From contig NW_024037056.1 of the NCBI RefSeq assembly GCF_015706575.1, positions 3,992,109 through 4,056,108 of the forward strand: a DNA stretch of 64,000 nt. The letters run 5' to 3'. Shown piece by piece: positions 26,216 through 36,777 of this stretch. Every line of letters starts with the position of its first letter. Position 1 is the first letter of the stretch. The notes below the pieces were generated by a model. It did not search any database. It saw nothing but the letters and a program-made list of their open reading frames with translations, and was not told the origin of the DNA. This stretch comes from Patiria miniata (lineage: Eukaryota; Echinodermata; Asteroidea; Valvatida; Asterinidae). Both the position numbers and the translations under genes were made by a program.

Positions 26216-26337
26216 TGAATGTTTTTTGTCTCGCCTGAACTTTGTTCAGAAAATAGACTAAATGTACATGCAATCACCATGTCTGTACTATTGTATGTAT
26301 AGTATATGTGGCATTTTGGTTAAAGTTTCAAAAAATT

Positions 26338-26931
26338 GGTCTCGTTTGAAAAGGTGAAGTCCAATTGGAACCAAACTTGGGTCATGGATGCAACATGGGA
26401 ACCTTCATATGATAATGATGTCAAAGGTCACATACCAAGGTTAAAGGTCATCTGAGGTCAAGTTGTCTAATAGGCTGAAAATGTAAAATTGGTCTCATTT
26501 GAAAATTTGAAGTCTTATTCGAACCAAACCTGAATCATAGATGCAACATGGGAACCTTCATTATGATCATGATGTATAAGGTCACATACCAGGGTCAAAG
26601 GTCATCTAAGGTCAAGTTGTAAAATAGGCTGAACATGTAAAACTGGTCTCATTTGAAAAGTTCAGGTCCAATTGTAAACAAACTTGGGTCATAGATCAAA
26701 CATGGGAACCTTCATATGATCATGATTTCTAAGGTCACATACCAAGGTCAAAGGTCATATGAGGTCAACTTGTAAAATAGGCTGAACATGTAAACTTGGT
26801 CTCATTTGAAAAGTTGAGGTCCAATTGAAAACAAACTTGGGTCATAGATGCAACATGGTAACGTCCAAATGATAATGCTGTCAAAGGTCACCCACCACAC
26901 ACCACGGTCGGTCAAGGGTCACTCTTTAAAT
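26338..26931. repeat. Minisatellite, ~153 bp unit, four copies, rich in AGGTCA
   Basis: The landmark GGTCTCRTTTGAAAA starts at 26338, 26491, 26645 and 26798. Each unit carries GCAACATGGGAACCTTCAT and a run of AGGTCA-like half-sites. The last unit is degenerate at its end (CACCCACCACACACCACGG). Confidence 0.92.
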
Positions 26932-27618
26932 ATAATCGCGAAAGCAGGCGAGACGCGTGGATGGAGAACCACCTTCTTGTCTATTACATTTACAAAATCG
27001 AACGTTTGAGCACGTTTTTAATTATAACTTGCCTTGATTTTTTTTCTTTTCTTTTTTTCAATTTTTTTTTTTAGGGGGGGGGGAGAAAGCTTTCTTCTTT
27101 ATTCGCTGTAAACGAGTGAACAGCGCATCTTTTGTCAACTTGAGTTAGCTTTAGATTCCACCAGATCAGTGGGGGTTCTGTCTGATAAAGTCCGACAAAG
27201 GATTCAAACTTGGTGTTGTACTACATGTATTTCTCTTACCGTCACCGCTGACGTAGCAAGCACAATATGGTGGCTGGCTGTAGCTACAGGCGTCTGAATA
27301 AAGAATGGGCCCGTGTGTGTTGTTGGTGGTTTTTTTTAGACATTCATACTAATTGATCCATGACAGAAGTGTAATTGTGACTCCATGCAGCGTTTAACGT
27401 TCTTACCGTACAGACGATTGCATGTCACGGTTAAGTGTAGGCCCTGCTATACAGGACTTGCGCAGATATCGAAATATCAAACAGACTTCTGGCATATTTC
27501 ACCCGATCAGTGGTGGACGGAAGCGTGCGATAATTTTCACCGGACCTATTTTCCCGCCCATTTTGTATTGTCACGGGCTTGAAGAGAGTCACCGTGATCG
27601 CAAGAACCTAACTTGCGT

Positions 27619-27625
27619 ATAAAGA
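27619..27625 (+). promoter_or_regulatory. Possible TATA box of the AAAP transporter
   Basis: TATAAAG in a GC-flanked context (CTTGCGTATAAAGAGGACC), about 145 bp upstream of the strong donor at 27769. Placement fits a core promoter, but there is no expression evidence. Confidence 0.3.
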
Positions 27626-27644
27626 GGACCGAAGTGGACATCCA

Positions 27645-27769
27645 TGATCTTTCTTCGTTTGGCTTTTAGCTTTTTGTCCGCTCCATTGACAGGCTGTTTT
27701 CAACCAGAACAACTAAATCCGCATGCAACGAGGAGGACCTGACGGTGAACGGACTGATATTTTCTTATG
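27645..27769 (+). other. Probable 5' untranslated first exon of the AAAP transporter
   Basis: A strong donor (TATG|GTAAGT) ends at 27769, and the next good acceptor on this strand precedes the coding exon at 28772. The 5' limit is a guess set about 25-30 bp after a TATAAAG at 27619. The ATG at 27723 opens an upstream frame that would stop right after the splice (15 codons), so it does not extend the transporter. Inference from splice signals only. Confidence 0.45.
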
Positions 27770-28125
27770 GTAAGTCTTATCTCATCTAAAATTTATCATT
27801 ATATAATGACCGCCGAGAGTAGAACGGTGTTTAACTAAGCCGCTTATTACACCCTATTGTATACATTTAGCAAGTCATTGTTTTATAAACACAAATGTAG
27901 TAATGTTCTATAATTCTACCAGAATTTTAGGGATTCCTCGAACTCTTGAAAAACTGATTGCCTATTCCATTTGACCGTAAAAGAGTCCACTTTGAAAGGA
28001 TTTTACAGTCACGTTACTGAACAAAATCTACAATGAATTGAATCTCTTCGTAAGTACAAGCTATGGTGCGTGATTGCCATATTGTTATATTCCAGTCAGT
28101 TTTGAAGAAGTAGAGGAATTGACTA

Positions 28126-28412
28126 CACTGAAAAATTGCCTGGGTTAATTTTACCAAAGAAAGGCTGAAAACTGGAACTACCCAAACTTGGGTTGTTCTA
28201 TAACCAATTGTTTGGGTTATAATTTATGTTAAATTCAACCAAAAGTTGTAGTCATACAAGACCAAATTAAATTTTGTCTTGAATGACCACAAGTTTTAAT
28301 TGAATTTAGCAGAAATTCTAACCCAAACAATTGATAATAGAACAACCCAAGTTTGGGTAGTTCCAGTTTTCAGCCTTTCTTTGGTAAAATTAACCCAGGC
28401 AAATTTTCAGTG
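28126..28412. mobile_element. Palindromic MITE starting CACTG
   Basis: Left arm CACTGAAAAATTGCCTGGGT and right arm ACCCAGGCAAATTTTCAGTG. The arms match almost perfectly for about 90 bp, leaving about 100 bp of centre. In the first intron of the AAAP transporter. Confidence 0.88.
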
Positions 28413-28784
28413 AAGTATTGATTTTAACTGCACACAATTCTCACTTTCAAAGCCTGAAACAGTGGTTCTCTTGTCAGCTGTATGGTTCCAATTATTCACA
28501 GAGGTAATGGTAAATGCTTATTTTTTTTATTATTATTATTTTATTGTCCGTGCATTCTAAATTTAAGAGAGAGCATGTGCACGACAATATTTCTGCTGGT
28601 GTTGTCTAGGCTTCTGTATATCATTATGCATGCAGACTCATCATTATCATAATTAGCAACAGTGTGACTTACCCAACGACACAACACAATAACATTGCGG
28701 TGTGGATTTTATGATTAATTTTTTATGACTGTTAGGTATAGTTTTTAAATTGGCAATGTCTCTTTTTTCAGAAGCGTTGGCGAA

Positions 28785-31700
28785 ATGGCAGATGGGCAAA
28801 CATTGAGACTCATTGAGAAACCACGAAGTGAAAGCGGAGGGCAGGATTTGAGTGAAGATGACAAGGAAACTGAAGAAGGGGAACCGGTCCAGGTTTGTTT
28901 TAAATTCCTTGGTGTCACTTTGCCTCTTATTTTCCATTTCTTTTTTTTTGGGGGGGGGGGGGGGGGGGGGTTGGTCTGCGAGAAGACACAAACAAATCCA
29001 TCAAGTGAGACATATTTTTCGGAACCGGAGAGTAAAATATTGAAGTGCAACAAATGCAATGGTAAAAAATGATCTTTGCATCTTATTTAAAAAAAAAAAA
29101 AAAAGGCCATTTAAAAAAAGTGAGTTTTTTGGTGGGGATGTGGTTGGTTCAGAACCTGTAAAAGCATTGTAATTTGTACCTTTTATTTGAAGGTAATTTT
29201 ACTTACGTATTGTGGTCTTCTTTCGCTATTAAATTTTTTTGGTTTTTTTGGTTTTATACATACAGGCAGATGGCATAAATTTTTGGCAGACGGCTATTTC
29301 CTTATCAGGTTCGTTTGCCGGCTTGGGTTTCCTTGCCGTGGAAGTTCTCGTCGTCAGTACGGGTGAGTGACGTCATGATTGACCTTTGACACTAAGGGAT
29401 ACCCCTTCAATATGATCCATGTTTCATCCAAGGGCGGATCCAGGGGGGGGCCAAAGGGGGCCATGGCCCCCCCCAAAACGAAACCAATTTTTTTTGTTTT
29501 AATGTGACATCGCAATAAAGGCAGGCAATGAGTACACCACCATCTTTTCCTCAAAAAAATTGGTTAAAGTGGTCAGAAATTGCCTCAGATCGCACCACAG
29601 AGCATCTAGAATCCAAAAAATTTTCGGGGCCCTCACGGGCCCCGAACCCCACCCCGTAATTTTTTTAGACCCACTTTTTTGGGGGGACCAAAATTTTTTT
29701 TGGCCCCCCCCCAATATTGTGTTCTGGATCCGCCCTTGGTTTCATCAGTAAACACTAAGTGCTCTTTCAGCAAAACGAAAACAATTCTCATAGGGATGCA
29801 TGTGAAATGTTTTCGTTTTGCTGAAAGAACACTTAGCTTGTTGTGATCCGTGGACAGACCTTTAAAACGGTGTTGTGTTCAAAATTCTGTTACTTGAAAA
29901 GTACATGAGTGTTTTAAATGATTCTTGTATTAAAAGAAAGCTCATTGATTGGGCTTTCATATCCTAGATTTTGAAAGTGCTACAGGCAAACCTTTTAAAA
30001 ACGTTCAAAAATTGATCCTGCCATTTGGGATGCGGTTTTCTTTTTACTCACCTTGGTTGGGAATATCTGCCCCCCCCCCCCGGCTTCCCTAACGTAACGC
30101 GGGGTCGTTACACTCTAAACCTGCCTTATCGAAAGTATGTCTTTACTTCTGTCCCTATTTAGGACTGTAAAACTGATTTGAAGTTTGTGTCATTTTGTTT
30201 ATAATGTATTAATTTTGTAAACATAATTTTTGTTAAATATAACAGAGAAGAAAAGTCCCGGGGCGGATCCAGGAAGTTTTGCGGGGGGAAGGGGTTCATC
30301 AGCTAATCAATGCTGAAATGTAGACAGGGTGTTTTTTCTCCGGACCCTTAGCCTCCGTTAAATAAATAGGTTTGAGTCAGAGCTGGGGGTCGACCCCCAA
30401 AACCCCCCTCTGGATCCGCGACTGATTCATAACTGTGAATGATTTTAAACAGGTTATTTTTTAGGTTTTTATTTTAATATCGTGTGAGAATTAGTTGTGT
30501 TGGAGCAGCAATACCGGCACAACCACAAGTGCAACTATGGAGGAAATTTCGACGATCGCATTTACTCTTTATCCTGCCTGCTCTCCATCCTCAGGTTGGG
30601 ACGGTTTCTGTCTGTTCTTGTCCCTGTACTTAGCTTTGTTCTACACGTCCGTGATACTGGGCCGCTGCTGGAATATGGTACGGGAGAAATGGGGCAATGA
30701 GCGGCATCCGTACGGCGCCATTGGCTACGAGGCCTATGGTGACTGGGCACGGTAAGAGTTTATCAGAAACTTGAAATGATTTCACTTTTGCAGGGTTTTT
30801 AGAATTATATTTCAGAATCATTTCAAGACTTTTAAAACCACTGCTTTGTTGAAGTCAGAGTGTACGTTCAGTACGTTGCGTTGTCAAACAATGGAACGCT
30901 AATTCAAAAAGACTTATTAATTTACATAAAAACACAAAGACTTCAATCACAATGTACAATGTATTATATGCACTGCAAATACTGCGGTGAATTATAAATA
31001 ACACGTGGAGTTTGTTTCGACACTGTGTGCGTGTCATTTTCATGCAATAATTATTATCTTCATTTAAGTATAAAAACACGTAAAACGGAGAAACATTAAA
31101 AAAAAATGAAACCTGCACATTTTTTATTATATTAAAATATGTACTTCCCACTGTATTTCAATCATTGTAAAGATGCTTGATCTTATTCTACTTTTTTAAA
31201 TTACTTGTAATCTGTTTGTTTGTACTCTTCCCCCGTTGTTTTCCTGTTTGTATTTTGCCGTACACCGATGCATGTAATTTGTTTGTCTCGAGCCTACCTG
31301 TTTGTTTCTGTACCCCTGTCATTTCGTTTTATAGAGAAAGATCCTGGGCCTCGAAACGCTAGGATCTCTTAACCTTTTTTGACTTCCCTGATTCACTGTT
31401 TTCTATAGAAAACTTATCAACTTTCTAGTGGCAGCCACCTGCTTTACCAATGCCATTGGTTCGCTACTCGGCTTCACGGAGCTGACCCTGACGATAGGCG
31501 GACCGGCACTGCAGGGCACGCTGTGCTACTGGCCGCTTGCTTATGGTCTACTTATCTGTCCATTTCTGTGGCTAGGTACACCCAAGAATTTCTGGTAAGC
31601 GGTGCCAAATTCCGTAAAAAAAGGAATTGTTGAAAATAACGCAAGTGGAGTCCTAAAATACAATGTGTTATTAATTCTTGTTTCATTATTTGGTTCAAAC

Positions 31701-34700
31701 ATGTGAATTTTTCTACTCGTAAGCACTGGGAGAGCACGGGGGTATACTTGTACAATAAATTCGGCGAAGGACAAAACCCAAATCAAATTGACCTCTACAC
31801 AATACAATTTCATTCTACAAACTACAATCATGCGCTGAAAGTTCGACCTTTTATGCGCAGTACATTCAGGGGAAGATTGCCAGTTTGACAATAATTACTT
31901 TATAACTGACAATTTGTACACGTTTATGAACCTGCCGGTGCTGTATTTTATTGAATCAAGGGTTTTGTTTTAAAGTAAATCCAGTTTACCGAATAAATTG
32001 GATAATGCAGGATAAACTCAGTTCTAAATTCATGGCCTACATGTACATCATGTTGCTAAACATCAGTTGAGAAAAGCAATACTAGCCACATGACAGTTTG
32101 ACTGGTAACCTGGTCTTGCTTATGCTAAGCTGCAGCTCCATGACCTTTGCCCCTTGGTGACCTTTGAACTCATGCATCCGTTGACAGGTGGATTTTGGCA
32201 AACAGTTTCTTCACCGTCGTTCTGTCGGTGATTCTGATCATCATGTCCATTTTCCTGGCCGGCGATTCTCACTCCAGCGGGTACGCCAGCGATTCTAATT
32301 CCAGCGGGTACGCCGGCGCCTCAGACGAAACACAGCAAGAGAGCCAATATCTGCACCTTGCTGAGATCGCCGGAACGGTGATATGGCTGGTCGGCCTGCA
32401 CGGCTCTTTCCCGACCGTGCAGCAAGACATGAAACAGCCGCAGGCCTTCACACAGTCCATTATCCTTGCTGACTTAAGTGAGTTTTGAGCTTTTTTCTCT
32501 CATGTGTTCGTTTGTCTTCCCGTTTGTTTGTTTGTTTGTTTGTTATTTGTTTGTTGTCGTTTGTCTCCGATTGTTAGTGTTTCCTTCCATTTGTATGTCT
32601 AGGGCCTACTTCAGTCAGGGGTACACTCTAAAAACTGTGTTTATCAATCAACATTATGTGTCCAATTCCTAAACATCAATGTTTAATAGCTAAACACTAT
32701 CCATCCTTACTCCAAACATGTTTAGTATTTAAACTTGTTTACAAACTGATAGCAAGAAAGTGTTTAGAGAAGTGTTGTATTGCTAAACACAGTTTCTGCA
32801 GTGTATAGCTCTATTATTTGTCAACGTTTCGACCAGTATGCTATAATCGTCGTCAGACGCTATGTATACACCGCATACGGCTATAACAACTAATAAAAAC
32901 GGTAGCTAAATATCAATGTTGTTATGATAATTTTTTTTTAATGATAAACACATCCCAAAGTCATATCTGCTATTCCAAATCAATGAAGCGTCTCATAATG
33001 AAGCCAGCATGCATAGCTATCGATATTCAGACTTGCGTTCTTTTGTTTTTTTTATTAAAAGTCATGTAAACGAAAACTCTATAGATTCGCCGCCATCTGC
33101 CACTATTCCTCTATTTAGCATTGCATGAAGGACAATTACAATGCCTGAGTAAATCCCTATCACCTGATCGGTGGGTTGTTCATCATAATATCATGTCACT
33201 GAACTATTCGATCGTCCCAACTTACGTACAGCCTGGCCTTTCCACAAAAATATATGTTATATTCCACGGTAAATAGAAGTTATATTGCACGGTAAATAGA
33301 AGTTCTATTGCACAGACACGATTGTGTCTCTGACCAATGACGAGGATTTATTCAGGGGTTAGGTGTTGTATACAACAAATAATGAATATTTCACGTTCGT
33401 GCAATGGAAAGAATAATTGCATTCGTGACAGATGAAATGTTCCATTCCATTCGGCTTTGCCTCATGGAATGGAACATTCCATCTGTCACCTCATGAAATT
33501 GTTCTTACCATTGCACTCATAAAGAAGCATTATTTGTATAATATACATATAGGCTTAACAACGTTTGAAACCTAGGCCATTGTTAGTACTATACACGACA
33601 TTAAACCGTACTCAGTGGTTGGTAAAGTATAGCAGCCATCACTATACAAACCAATAAATGCATTTCATAATAGCGCTCGATTTTTGAAATCAAAACAAAG
33701 GCCTGAATGCTTTCAAAATGGCTGCCAAAAAGTGGACAACCCAAGCCATGCCTCATCCATACAGTACATAAACCAGCTACGTGTTTTGCTTTTATTCTGA
33801 GTTTTTTTTTTCAACCAACACCCAATATACTATACGGAATGAAATAATTTGAGTTCTTTCCGATTTGGAGGAATATGTAGAATTTGGTTTGCAAAGTTGC
33901 AGTAAAGAATTATACGGCTGTTGCATGGCAGTTTTGCATCTTCGCACGGTAGCAAAACTACTATTTTTTTCTGTTTGCATCCGCATCGTACTGTGATGGA
34001 GAGTGTACATCATGTTAAATTGATAACCATCACTAGTCATTTCATCAACATGCCAATAGATACTTCAAAATACGTATATTTTTGACGATTCACCAGATCG
34101 TTTTTGTTTGATCGTCTTTTTTTTTCCAGTGACGTTATTTTTATGTCTTCCTGTGATGCTGGCCTTGTTCATTGTCTATGGTGACACGCTGACCAACGTG
34201 ACGGGTAACGCCATTGTCTTCACGCTGCTGCCCGATGACGCCCTCAAGAAAGTCTCAGCCTTTCTCATCTTAATCCATTTGGCTGGGGTCGTCTTGGTCG
34301 TGAACAACCCACTGTTCCAGTACCTCGAAGAGGTGCTCAATATATCCCCGGGTAATAGTTGATCGATTAAACAAATGTTAAGCAAATTGCGAATTTGTTT
34401 GTTTGTGGAGATACTCCCTATCCCTGGCCTCAACCCCTGTGGGTTTAATATAATTGCCATCACGCCTCACTGCACAATGATCAATTGGTCACAAGAACAT
34501 TTTTGGACACTGTGACCAAGTTCCTTGCCTTAATCAATTCCATTGCTGTGCTATGTAAACTGTGAAAAATCCTTCGTGCTGTGAAAAACAAGGACTGATG
34601 TGGCTTGGGATTGGAATGATTTGCCCTGGTGTTTGAAACTGATGTCTTGCCAGCATGATGACTGATAGCCCGGCAAATGATTTCACTCCCCAAGCACAGC

Positions 34701-36081
34701 CCTTTTCACAACATGCAGGATTTTACACAGTTTGCATAACACAGCACTGGAAATATTTAAGGCAAGGAACTTGGTCACAGTGTCTCAATATATTGTTGTG
34801 ATCGATTGACCATTGTGCAGTGGTGCATGCGTGAGGGAAATTAAACGAAACTCATATGGGTTTAGGCCAAGGATGAGGAGTATCTGCACAATAAAAAAAA
34901 ATTCAAAATTTGCTTCGTGGTTTTGTAGTTATTTCAAAAATAGATGGACACTTATATACTTATATCATTGACTTTGTATTTGTGAGCAACAACCATGATC
35001 ACAATTAATGTTCAGTGACGGTAATTGTATTAACATGTAAAGACTAGTTGTTAATTGATATCCTCCTTTTTCTTCTACAGATTTCAGCTGGAAGCGAGTG
35101 GTGCTCCGCTCCTCCATTCTCCTCGGCCAGGTCTTCATCCAGGAGACATTACCTCACTTCACCTTAGTGTCCTCCATCTCGGGCGGCTTCCTGACCCCAC
35201 TCCTTGCTCTACTCATTCCCTGTCTGTGTTACATACGTCTTCGGAGTCAACGCCAAGAAAAACCCTCGTATGTATTTATTTTCCCCCTTTTTCTTTATCA
35301 TTTAGCTGCTTGCTTACCTAAGTATAGCGGTATCGGGAGCCATAATTTACCGGATCCTACTTAATTTGGGAGTGTGGCCAAGTGGTTAGGGTTTGTGACT
35401 CATGATCAGAGGGTCAGGGGTTCGAATCCAGCTGCTGGCCACATGTTGTGTTCTTGGGCAAGCCACTTCACCTCAACTTGCCCCTCTCCTGGCTCTCCAC
35501 ACTGGAGAATTCAATTAATTGGTACTGGCATTAGCTGGGAAGTAACCCGCGATGTACTAGCATCCCATCCAGGGGGAATAGAAATATTCTCAGTCTTTTG
35601 ATGCCAAGGAAACTGGAGATAAACGCCGGCCATATTGGCTCATGAATGTCTTTTTCTTTCTTTTTTTTATTCACTATTATTTGATTCCAGTCCAACATTC
35701 CCACTTTGGTGTTTTTATATTTTTTACCAATTAATTGTACTTTTGAAAGCTCTTAAAGAAATGTTCTAGTTTAAGCGTAAATATCAGCTATCGGTCGTCT
35801 GTATTTTTTTCCAAACTCCATTCCCCTTGGTACTTCAGCAGTACCATTTCCACACACGAGCCAAATGACCAAAATATGATACTACATGTAGTTAAAAAAG
35901 ACCATTTCTCGATCGTTGCAGAAATTGGTTCGTGTTGGAAACAGTCGTCTGCTTGTTCATCATCGCAGCAACTCCTTGTCTAATGGTAGCCATCTTGCTC
36001 GGCACGGGGACGGCGATTGCCCGCGGGGACACGGCGTTTACTGTGCCATGTTACGTCAATGCGACCCGGGCTGCTCTATGA
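28785..36081 (+). CDS. AAAP-family amino-acid transporter (SLC36/AVT-like)
   Basis: Predicted multi-pass amino-acid transporter of the plasma membrane or lysosome. Eight coding exons join in phase: 28785-28892, 29266-29362, 30595-30751, 31409-31594, 32188-32477, 34130-34351, 35081-35267 and 35922-36081 (468 aa). An acidic 36-residue cytosolic amino terminus is followed by about ten hydrophobic segments. Family signs are the GTVIWLVGLHGSFPTVQQDM segment followed by SIILADLMTLFLCLPV (the conserved helix with a 'FPT.Q.DM..P..F' turn), VYGDTLTNVTGNAIV, and NPLFQYLEEVLNI. A large loop after the fifth or sixth helix contains a duplicated nine-residue Ser/Gly/Asp repeat with an N-S-S sequon. The start is the first ATG after a good acceptor (28771/28772). 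An AATAAA lies at 36532-36537. I cannot assign a substrate or a one-to-one vertebrate orthologue. Confidence 0.88.
29429..29738. mobile_element. hAT-like MITE, second copy, opposite orientation
   Basis: Same family as 22770-23085 but inverted. Ends CAAGGGCGGATCCAG and CTGGATCCGCCCTTG, flanked by GTTTCATC on both sides (29421-29428 and 29739-29746). Lies in an AAAP transporter intron. Confidence 0.93.
29755..29836. mobile_element. 82 bp hairpin element
   Basis: CTAAGTGCTCTTTCAGCAAA is mirrored by TTTGCTGAAAGAACACTTAG, and the arms continue as ACGAAAACA/TGTTTTCGT. It sits 8 bp beyond the target duplication of the hAT-like MITE ending at 29738. Confidence 0.85.
30254..30424. mobile_element. MITE-like element with GCGGATCCAG ends
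   Basis: Left CGGGGCGGATCCAGG and right CTGGATCCGCGACTG are inverted. The interior CTGAAATGTAGACAGGGTG and CTTAGCCTCCGTTAAAT resembles 40299-40511 rather than the 22770 family. In an AAAP transporter intron. Confidence 0.68.
32261..32314 (+). repeat. In-frame 27 bp tandem duplication in the AAAP transporter
   Basis: Two 27 bp copies (32261-32287 and 32288-32314) encode GDSHSSGYA and SDSNSSGYA. The second creates an N-S-S glycosylation sequon. It lies in a hydrophilic loop between hydrophobic segments. Confidence 0.9.
32622..32805. mobile_element. MITE-like element, TACACT ends
   Basis: TACACTCTAAAAACTGTGTT at the left is mirrored by AACACAGTTTCTGCAGTGTA at the right. Inner TTTAGTATTTAAAC-like repeats. 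184 bp, in an AAAP intron. Confidence 0.7.
33368..33541. mobile_element. Long snap-back palindrome with GGCTTTGCCTC loop
   Basis: Arms of about 80 bp: GACAGATGAAATGTTCCATT is mirrored by AATGGAACATTCCATCTGTC, and the outer GTGCAATGGAAAGAA by TTCTTACCATTGCAC. The loop is CGGCTTTGCCTC. The end GAAGCATTATTTGTATA matches the end of 41269-41446. Confidence 0.85.
34380..34915. mobile_element. Large fold-back element in an AAAP intron
   Basis: The left arm contains CACTGCACAATGATCAATTG and ACTGTGACCAAGTTCCTTGC. The right arm contains their mirrored forms GCAAGGAACTTGGTCACAGT and GACCATTGTGCAGTG. Arms are about 150-180 bp, imperfect, and continue inward (AAACTGTGAAAAATCCT / AGGATTTTACACAGTTT). Confidence 0.85.
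35368..35646 (+). mobile_element. tRNA-derived SINE, second copy
   Basis: Same family as 19808-20095: A box in TGTGGCCAAGTGGTTAGGG, B box GGTTCGAATCC, and tail ATAAACGCCGGCCATATTGG. It lies in the last intron of the AAAP transporter, in the gene's own orientation. Confidence 0.88.
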
Positions 36082-36777
36082 ATATTGAGAACAAAACACT
36101 CTAGGACTCCGTGCGTGAACTAGTATTGCGTCTTCCAAGAAACAAAGCAGAGTTTTGCAGCATTTTATATTTTTATTAAACTGAAATTGGTTAATATAAC
36201 GCAGGGGTTACAATCAATGTGCCTTTTCCTAGATTATGAAAATTATTCATGAATACAGTGATCCAGTGATAATGCAAATACCAAGGTGGTTATCGTATTT
36301 TTAAATATTTTTTATATTAATTGGTTGAATTGTTAATGTGTTTATTTAATATTTATCTCAATATTTTATGTGTTTTTTTTACTTCGTAATGCAAAGCAAG
36401 TCTAACTGCTGTAGAAATTCAATGTGTTTTTGAGTTTTGTAAAAACCAACTTCAGTGTGTTAATACCTTTCATATTCGTTTACTGCTCCGGTATGTATTA
36501 AAAATATTAGTTTAGGATTAATAAGGCACTTAATAAAAGGTATGTGTCTCCAGCTTCAGTTTTAGAGTAGTGCTCAGAAGTCAGGTGTTATTCACAGGTT
36601 AATTACACGCCATCTAGTCTTAAATCAAGCCTGACTGGACTTGTAAAAGACTCACTTTGTACGCTGCCCTATGGCAATTATTAATATAAACCTTACTCGC
36701 GACACGAGAGAAAGTTTATCTCCACCTCTACACCGGGCAGCGATCGCGGCAACACACCGCCGTACACTCAGGTGCCT

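Larger units (their letters stand above)
25529..27618. other. Shared upstream region of the divergent GH3 and AAAP genes
   Basis: Separates two divergent genes. Holds the repeat at 25883, the SINE at 26095 and the minisatellite at 26338. No further gene seen. Confidence 0.45.

Noticed and set aside
28950..28970. Long G-run and similar homopolymers (14086, 40455, 49320, 54232)
   Set aside because: Simple low-complexity tracts, some at MITE ends; probably slippage or assembly noise.
30490..30594. Upstream extension of the AAAP exon at 30595 (frame starting near 30495)
   Set aside because: The TCAG acceptor at 30594 and the reading phase from exon 3 fix the exon start at 30595; the upstream part encodes no family sequence.
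32813..32872. Minus-strand frame reading SDDDYSILVETLTNNRAIH, possibly a repeat-element end
   Set aside because: Looks familiar from repeats but I cannot name the family from sequence alone.
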